Positions 57,681-64,000 of a stretch of 64,000 nt of DNA are shown piece by piece (the first letter of the stretch is position 1; every line of letters starts with the position of its first letter). The DNA is from Paraspadella gotoi. Its lineage: Eukaryota > Chaetognatha. Below the pieces are notes generated by a model. It saw only the letters and a list, made by a program, of their open reading frames with translations, had not been told where the DNA came from and did not search any database. The position numbers and the translations under genes were made by a program. The stretch covers positions 8,997,986 to 9,061,985 of the forward strand of contig CM119270.1 of NCBI GenBank assembly GCA_051294375.1, given 5' to 3'.

Positions 57681-58635
57681 CATATTAAATGTTTCAAACT
57701 CTCTATTCTATCACTCACGATCTCTTTAGAGCGAATTTTGACGAGAAAGAAAATAGAAACACGACACTACCTTTTTCCTTTTTTTTCTCCTTTTTTTCCT
57801 TTATTTTCTTTCCGTTTTCCTCTCGTTTATCTTTTCTCCTCTGCTTGGCGTCCTTAGGTCGATTTCAAGTTGCGACTCAATAAGCGGCTTTGTCGGTCAG
57901 TCGCTCTGTCTGTCTTTACGATGTCCATCTCTCTGGGGATAAGGTTATTGTATATAAATATTTACAAAGATAAGAATGGCGGAAGAATTATAAAATGGAT
58001 AATAATACTATTCGTTCATTATACCAAGCCAAAGCCAAAGCAAATGATACAACACTCGATTATATATGTTTTATTCGTTTACAACAATTAGTTGAAACAT
58101 TACATACTAAAAGGCAAACAGAGTAACAGATACTCACAAAAATTGTATAGTTTTACAATGTAACAAATTAACAATAAGCTGACATTTGGAATCTTCATAT
58201 AAATTGTCTGATGCTAAGTCGTCGCCATCGCGCTCGTCATCGTTTATTCAATTATTGTTAAGATTTTTAGTTAGTCTCTTATCCTTAGAGGCAAAAAAAA
58301 AAAGATTTTTGATAATTTTTCTCACTATCTTAAGCTTTTCTTGGCTTTGGATCTAAGAAGGATCCTTGTCCCTCAGAAGTCAAACTATTGCTATGACAAC
58401 TGACTGTTTTATAAGGGCTTTCTTACTTTACCGTTCATTTTCATTTTGCTGCTCCTGCCCATGTCAATATGTAACGGAGTTTCATAGTTTTATAGTAAGA
58501 ATTCTTTTCTTCGTAGTTGTCGTCGTTGTTGTCTTGGTTGTCGCTGATGTCATTTGCTCCGCAGTCTAACGATGAAGTCATTAGGTGATGGATTGAAAAC
58601 GGGGGGAAAGGGATCGGAGTTGAGGTAGAGCAAGA

Positions 58636-58662
58636 GGGGAGAGAGAGAGAGAGAGAAAGAGC

Positions 58663-58732
<70 letters not shown>
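58636..58732 (+). repeat. (GA)n microsatellite
   Basis: About 95 bases of GA with GAAA and GAA interruptions. Confidence 0.95.
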
Positions 58733-59607
58733 AATTCGCATCTTAGCGCTACTAAACCTACGTTTTTTAACAAACTCGTCTAAAAAATGATAAGTAAATA
58801 TATAAATAAATAAAAAACTAATTTTTTCTTCTTTTTTTTTCAGCCACCGGCATTTAATGAGAGAGAAGAAAAATAGAATGCAATCATGTAGTATACAAAA
58901 CTGAATCCCAAAACCATTTATTGGCAAATTGATTTCGTCAAGGGAAATATCTTGTTTACCCCAAAGCAGCGAAGCTCCTTGAAAAATCCTCTTCGCATTT
59001 TCGCTCATCAGTTTTTAACCAGATGAATTTCCAATATGGTTTCAGTTTACGATTTACGGCAAGCTTGGTTTATTTAAAATTATTTTTAGTTTCAGTGTTT
59101 ATTACCCATGTCATTATCTGTTTCTGTGTATGTTCCATATTTTTAGATCTTTCTTAGATTTATCAAATTTCATAAAGTTTTGTTTCTCCTATCTTCATTT
59201 ATCAATACTTTTTCTTTGAAAGACGATATTTACTGGATTTATTTCTCTCCGAAGGAGACCGTTTGTTTATGTCTCTGCAGAACAAAACTTTCTCTTTTTC
59301 TTGTTTTTTTTTTTTCTAACTACAACATTACATTTTCCATTTCTTTCTCTTTCGTCTTTGCTTGTTTGTTTATTTCTAAGTTTTTTATTCGTTTCTTTTA
59401 ATTCTCTCTTCTTTTTTTCTTTCTTTCTGTTATTTTCTCCTTTTTCTCTTAACCTTTGGTATTCGCGTTGGTATTGGCGGCAACAAAAACGTTGAGACTT
59501 CGTCGGTTCTCACTCGCTCTCACTCCCTTCATCTCTTTCCTTTCCCGTTTGTCTCACAGTGAAAACCGCTCTTCGTGTACATCGCTCTCCACCAAAACGG
59601 CCTGAAG

Positions 59608-60105
59608 ATGTCTCTCTCCGAGTTTCAAAAGAAGAAGATGCATCACGTCTTCAAACTTTTTTTTGACGTCGATCACAACAACATCATCGATTGGAGAGAT
59701 TTCGAGGTGATGTTATTGCTTGTTCCCCAATGCTTCTATGTATTTTTAGATAGATTTCTCGTCAATAACCGAGAGCTAACAACCATCTTGACAGGCTGAC
59801 CATAAAGAATTATGAAAAAATTTATTACTTTTACAATTACACAGTTTATTGTACTCACAAAGAATTTCTACAAGTTTTGTTTTGTTTGGCTCATTTTCAA
59901 AATAGCTTATTTTCCTAAAGCAATTTTATATTTTTTTATCTTCTCTCAATATTTCTCTTTAACAGTTTCTTTTAATCACCAGTGCGCCGTCAACAAGTTC
60001 TGCAAAACGCACAATTGGCCCGAGGACGGAAGCCAAAGACGAGAGGCCTTGGCAACCATGAAACTCATCTGGGAAGGCCTCCAGGCGAGAGCCGACAACA
60101 ACAAG
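59608..60105 (+). CDS. Calexcitin-like EF-hand calcium-binding protein, 5' part
   Basis: Calexcitin and the related sarcoplasmic calcium-binding proteins are small cytosolic EF-hand proteins (family knowledge). Exon 59608-59706 encodes MSLSEFQKKKMHHVFKLFF and a first EF-hand loop DVDHNNIIDWRD, with acidic or Asn ligands at loop positions 1, 3, 5, 9 and 12. Exon 59983-60105 continues with CAVNKFCKTHNW and MKLIWEGLQARADNNK, ending at donor AAG|GTCATT in phase 0. That gives 74 residues of an expected 190 or so. The next EF-hand exon, expected to open with a DGxV loop, was not found in the remaining 3.9 kb. It may lie beyond the window. An acceptor-like CTCACAG at 59561 and an in-frame TGA at 59562 suggest a 5' UTR intron. 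Other EF-hand families are possible but fit less well. Confidence 0.78.
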
Positions 60106-61069
60106 GTCATTTATTTTATGAATATATTTTTATTGTCAGTGTTATAAACAAATTACCTAAAACGTCAACAAATGATCGTCAAATAGTCATTTGGATAAAA
60201 GCTTGCAACTTGGTTTTTTTAACTTTGGCTCTATATGAAATTCAGTGAACTATTTTTTTGTACATAGGTTACAGACTTTAGTTTTTACTTTTCGCGCTTT
60301 CCTAATTTTTAATCTGCGTTCACACTTTCAAATGCTTTTCTTTGTTTATGTGAAACTATATAGAAAAAATGTGATAATATTGTAAGATTTCTTCAATGAA
60401 AATTTCTTAAATCGTAAGTTATATATATATATATATATTTATAATATATATAACGTACAATTTACCAGTAGATAACTATAAAAGTAAAATGTTCATATTA
60501 ACTAGATACAATGAATAAAGAAATTTTATTTTTGCTAGAAGAAAGATAAAATATACGGCGTTTCTCAGTCATGTAAAATTGGTAAATGTCGCTAATAAAA
60601 TGAAAGAAAAAAAGCTAGCAAAAGTGTGGTAGCTCGTAAAATGTCTCGTAAATGCTCAACGTAAACAAGATTCTCTTCCAAAACTTCCACCTCAATCTCT
60701 TCTACTCTTTTTTTTCTTTTTCATCTCCTTGATTTTTTCCCCCCCAACACTTTTTTATCCTTTCATTTCTTCTCCTGCTTTCTAATTTCACTTTCTCCTT
60801 TCCACTTTCCGTCAGTTTGCATTCACCCCTCAAATCTTCCCCTTCAGTTTCTTTCCGTCGTAATTTTCTTTTTTTTTTCAAATATTTTTCCCTTTTCCCT
60901 TTCTTTCACCTTTTACTCATCCCATTTCCTTTTCTTCTTTTTTCGTCTCACCGCTTCCTTTTCCTTTCCCCTCTCTCCACGAAATCAGCGGCTTTCACGG
61001 GCTCCGTTTTAACGGTGGTTGTGTCGCGCTTAACGTGATTTCACAACCGCCGTTGGGTCGTCGACATCG

Positions 61070-61350
61070 TCTGAAACGTCGTCGTCGTCATCGTCGTCGT
61101 CGTCGTCGTCGCCATCGTCTTAAAAGTCGTTGCCGACTTCGTCATCGACGTAATTTGTCGCGGTTATAAGCCGTTTCGGTTATAACGTCGTTGATTCAAG
61201 GAAAACGGGTTTTACGCCATCGTCGTCGTCGTCGTCGTCGTCCTTTGTCGTCTTCATTGTCGTCGTCGTCGTCGCCTTTGTCGTCACCGTCGTCTTTTGT
61301 CGTCGCAATTTTCGTCGTCATCGTCGTGGTCGTCGTCCTGGTTTTCACCG
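61070..61350 (+). repeat. CGTCGT triplet-rich tract
   Basis: Clusters of (GTC)n and (CGT)n triplets with interruptions. They yield Ser-rich and Val-rich shadow frames. Confidence 0.8.
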
Positions 61351-61664
61351 CCGGTTTCCACGGGCGACATTCTCATCTCCGACATCGAAACTAATCTCGC
61401 TCCATTATTCGCGTCGGACCTTCTGAACCCGGGGCAGACTCGCGGAACCTTTCGCCCCGTCGACTTTCGATGCAGTCAAACCATTTCGCGTGCTGCAGGC
61501 GAATGCAGACGGCTGCAGGCGGCTGCATCTGGCACGGAAGTACAGTCGCTTTCCAAGGGTGCATTCTGAGTAGGGTAAGTGGTCCTAAAAGCCATTGCGG
61601 TCCCTGGCCTTTCGAGCATTTGCTTCGGAACGCGGTCAAGCAAATCGTTACATTTAAATTCAGA

Positions 61665-61787
<123 letters not shown>

Positions 61788-62395
61788 GATTTACATGTAA
61801 GAACTGATAATCTATTCTACTACTACTATTACTGTAGCTCATGACAAATAAAGTAGTAGTTAACCATCGTAGAACTTATGTGCTATACCACGCTATACGC
61901 GGCCTAAGGCAAGCGGATTAATTCGAGCGTGAACAAATAATTTTGGGTCCTCACTGAGGGCTGGCGGGAGAAAGGGATCTTTTGTGAAGAGACGGCGACG
62001 GAGGCAGAGAAAAAGTTTTTCGCGTAAAATCTAACAATTAGGAGTCGCGCAATGGGAGGCAAGAGTGGGCGCAATGATGGGCAAAAATATTGTGAGAAAG
62101 GAAAGTGAACGTCGTGACTGTGAAAGCGTCAGGCGGACTGTACGTGTGGAGAGACTAGAAAGTAGAGCGGAGCCGAGTCTATGTTGGTTCTCTTGGTACA
62201 ATGTTGAGAGAAGCATTCTGCTCAAGAGAGGGTTCACTGATGAGTGTGGACTGTGGAGGTAGGGGGTTAGGTTTTTAGGGGTTGTGGGAGTTGAAATGAA
62301 TTGAAGGGGGAGAGGGATGAGGGAAACTCTGAGTCTGTCCTGATCGCGTCGTCTGAAAGAGAAATGAAGGACCATTAGACTCCAAAAGAAGGAAA

Positions 62396-62566
62396 ATGGC
62401 TCAGCGTGGAAAACCCTTAGACGAACCAGCGTTTAAAGAGGACCCAGTTTTCAATGGGCGCGCAGAGAAATGGCTCTTTTACGCCAAGAAGAGTAAATTT
62501 AAATTGGCGCGTAAACTAATTACCTCATCAGAACTGAGAAAGGCAATCGGAGATTTTGATAATTAA
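62396..62566 (+). CDS. Small hypothetical reading frame, 56 codons
   Basis: ATG at 62396 to TAA at 62564-62566 encodes 56 mostly charged residues (MAQRGKPLDEPAFKEDPVF..., then EKWLFYAKKSKFKLARKL). Composition is protein-like rather than low-complexity. No family is recognised and no splice sites or second copy support it. It may be chance. Confidence 0.2.
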   Translation: MAQRGKPLDEPAFKEDPVFNGRAEKWLFYAKKSKFKLARKLITSSELRKAIGDFDN

Positions 62567-62774
62567 TTCGGTGTTCCTGGGTGTATGAATGGATGAAAAA
62601 GCTTTAAATCGTTTTGCATAAATAAATCGTGGATAAGAGAAATACTTAAGAAAAAGATGCTGTAACCCCCTCGGCCTTCACTTAAAAAAAAAAAAAGCAA
62701 CCTCAATGACCAGTCAAAGTGCTGACAGTCAAAATGAAAGGAGTAATGACTTTTCCAAAAAAATTTTTGCCCAC

Positions 62775-62944
62775 CTATTCTGGTCTGACTTGGACAAGGA
62801 GTGTCTGATCTCCGGCTCCAGAAGCACCGGATCCGGCAGAAAAGCTTTCACTCTTTCGTAGTCGTCGTCGTCTTCGTCTTCATGGGCGTCCCCGGGTCCG
62901 TGCCTCATCTGTATGCCCCAAGCGAAGACCGTGATCTTTTTATC
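62775..62944 (-). CDS. Candidate exon of an unrecognised minus-strand gene
   Basis: A minus-strand frame of 56 codons runs from an acceptor-like CTCGTAG (62945) to donor AATAG|GTGGGC (62774). It starts in phase 0 and ends in phase 2. It encodes DKKITVFAWGIQMRHG, an acidic HEDEDDDDYE stretch and LPDPVLLEPEIRHSL, which looks like real protein. The acceptor lacks a pyrimidine tract. A start at the internal ATG (62908-62906) is another option. No partner exons were found. Confidence 0.3.
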
Positions 62945-63553
62945 CTACGAGTTCCCCCCCCTTTCGCCCCTCCTCCGCTCGGAGGGAAGGAGAGAGGAAT
63001 CGCTTCCCCTTCACGTAGTTAAGCCTCTGACTAATGCGATGAAATAACTCGGTTTCAATCGGCGTCGATCAAAAGACGATTGAATGGATTTATTGCGGGT
63101 AATGAGCCAAAATTCTTTTTTTTTTTTTTTTTTTTGATCACTGTAAATACGGTAAAGCATGTAAATTGAAATTTTCTTGACGATTGTCTATTCTATTTCC
63201 CAAAAGTCTAAACCAAATATATTTTTAAAAAATATGTCGCACGCCCGGTTAAATCTGAAACTTTCAACCTCCAAAATGCTCTTTTCCAAATCGAAAAAAA
63301 AAAAATGGGAAAAATTTTAAACCGATTAGGATGAAATTGGATAAACGCCCACAATTCCACAAAAATTTCGAAATGCGAAAAAAAAGGAAATAGTTTCACA
63401 AAACCTGTAGAAAAAAAAAACACCTAAAGTCAAGAAAACAAGAAATTTCGTGATTTGTTGTGTTTCTTGAAGCGCAAGTTAAATCTAAAACAACTTGATT
63501 TAAATCCACGTCACTTCTCAAACGATAAAAAGAGAGAGAAACCACGAACCCAG

Positions 63554-63664
63554 GATCCCAACCTCCCAAACTACAACGACAACAACAACCGACAGGATCT
63601 GCGGTTCGATTCGGACCGGATGAGCAGCGACGCGGAAAGAGAAAGGGTGGTGGGTGGGAAGTAG
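63554..63664 (+). CDS. Candidate exon or frame, unrecognised
   Basis: After an acceptor-like CCAG the plus strand encodes DPNLPNYNDNNNRQDLRF and DRMSSDAERERVVGGK, ending TAG at 63662-63664. The hydrophilic Asn/Asp/Arg-rich content is plausible for an exon, but nothing else supports it. Confidence 0.15.
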   Translation, partial: DPNLPNYNDNNNRQDLRFDSDRMSSDAERERVVGGK

Positions 63665-64000
63665 GGAGTGAGGGGTGGTGTTTATTGGCGGGTGGTCTTG
63701 TGGAAATAAATTCGGGCCGAAGAGATAGAGCGAAAACTGAAAAACATTGTTCTGCTGGCGAAAAAACCATTGAGAAATTGATTTTGTATTTCAACTTTCT
63801 ACATAAAACGATTTGCCCTGTTTGCCTTCGCCTTGTAAAACATGATCTTTATCTTTGTTGGTTTAGGACAGAAGTTGTCGATAATCGGACAGAGCTGCGA
63901 CAAGAATGTAGTATGTTTAAATATATCTAACGCAGTGACAAGTGAATCATAGAAATGAACAGAAATATGTCCAAATAAGGAAGTATAAGTCCAATTGAAG

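Overview
The window is animal nuclear DNA. Its genes have many exons joined by GT-AG introns. Exons are GC-rich and introns and spacers are AT-rich. The products are metazoan signalling and trafficking proteins. Long (GA/CT)n arrays, short non-autonomous transposons and a tRNA-derived SINE fill much of the rest. A MIB2, MLK and VPS26C gene set plus a calexcitin-type EF-hand gene suggests a protostome, most likely an arthropod (perhaps a crustacean, given the microsatellite load). That placement is inference. Two 10-N runs (34774-34783 and 53164-53173) are assembly gaps.

Layout: (1) 89-506 (+): a two-exon gene for a small membrane-anchored protein that I do not recognise. (2) 2407-16763 (-), perhaps reaching 18691: the E3 ubiquitin ligase mind bomb 2 (mib2). 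I traced 24 exons with matching phases at every join except exon 1 to exon 2. (3) 16830-19745: divergent spacer with microsatellites. (4) 19746-21551 (+): VPS26C (DSCR3), seven exons, complete. (5) 22719-40970 (+): a mixed-lineage kinase (MLK/MAP3K, slipper-like). It has SH3, kinase, leucine zipper, CRIB and a very long low-complexity tail over 26 exons, with one frame conflict in the tail. (6) 40971-59607: about 18.6 kb of gene-poor DNA with transposons, a SINE dimer, a long foldback element and CT arrays. (7) 59608-60105 (+): the first two coding exons of a calexcitin-like EF-hand protein; the rest was not found. (8) 60106-64000: repeats and a few orphan candidate exons.

The genes do not form one pathway. 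MIB2 ubiquitinates Notch ligands and other substrates, VPS26C belongs to the Retriever recycling complex, MLK feeds JNK signalling, and calexcitin binds calcium. The most notable non-gene content is a set of repeat families seen here as related copies: a TA-flanked TIR family (29302-29843 and 54636-54834), a second TIR family (32863-33521 and 46478-47494), a 0.9 kb foldback element (42741-43646), and a family carrying a CTGATGA...GAAAC motif (38112-38197 and 51520-51810) that may derive from hammerhead-bearing Penelope-like elements or retrozymes.
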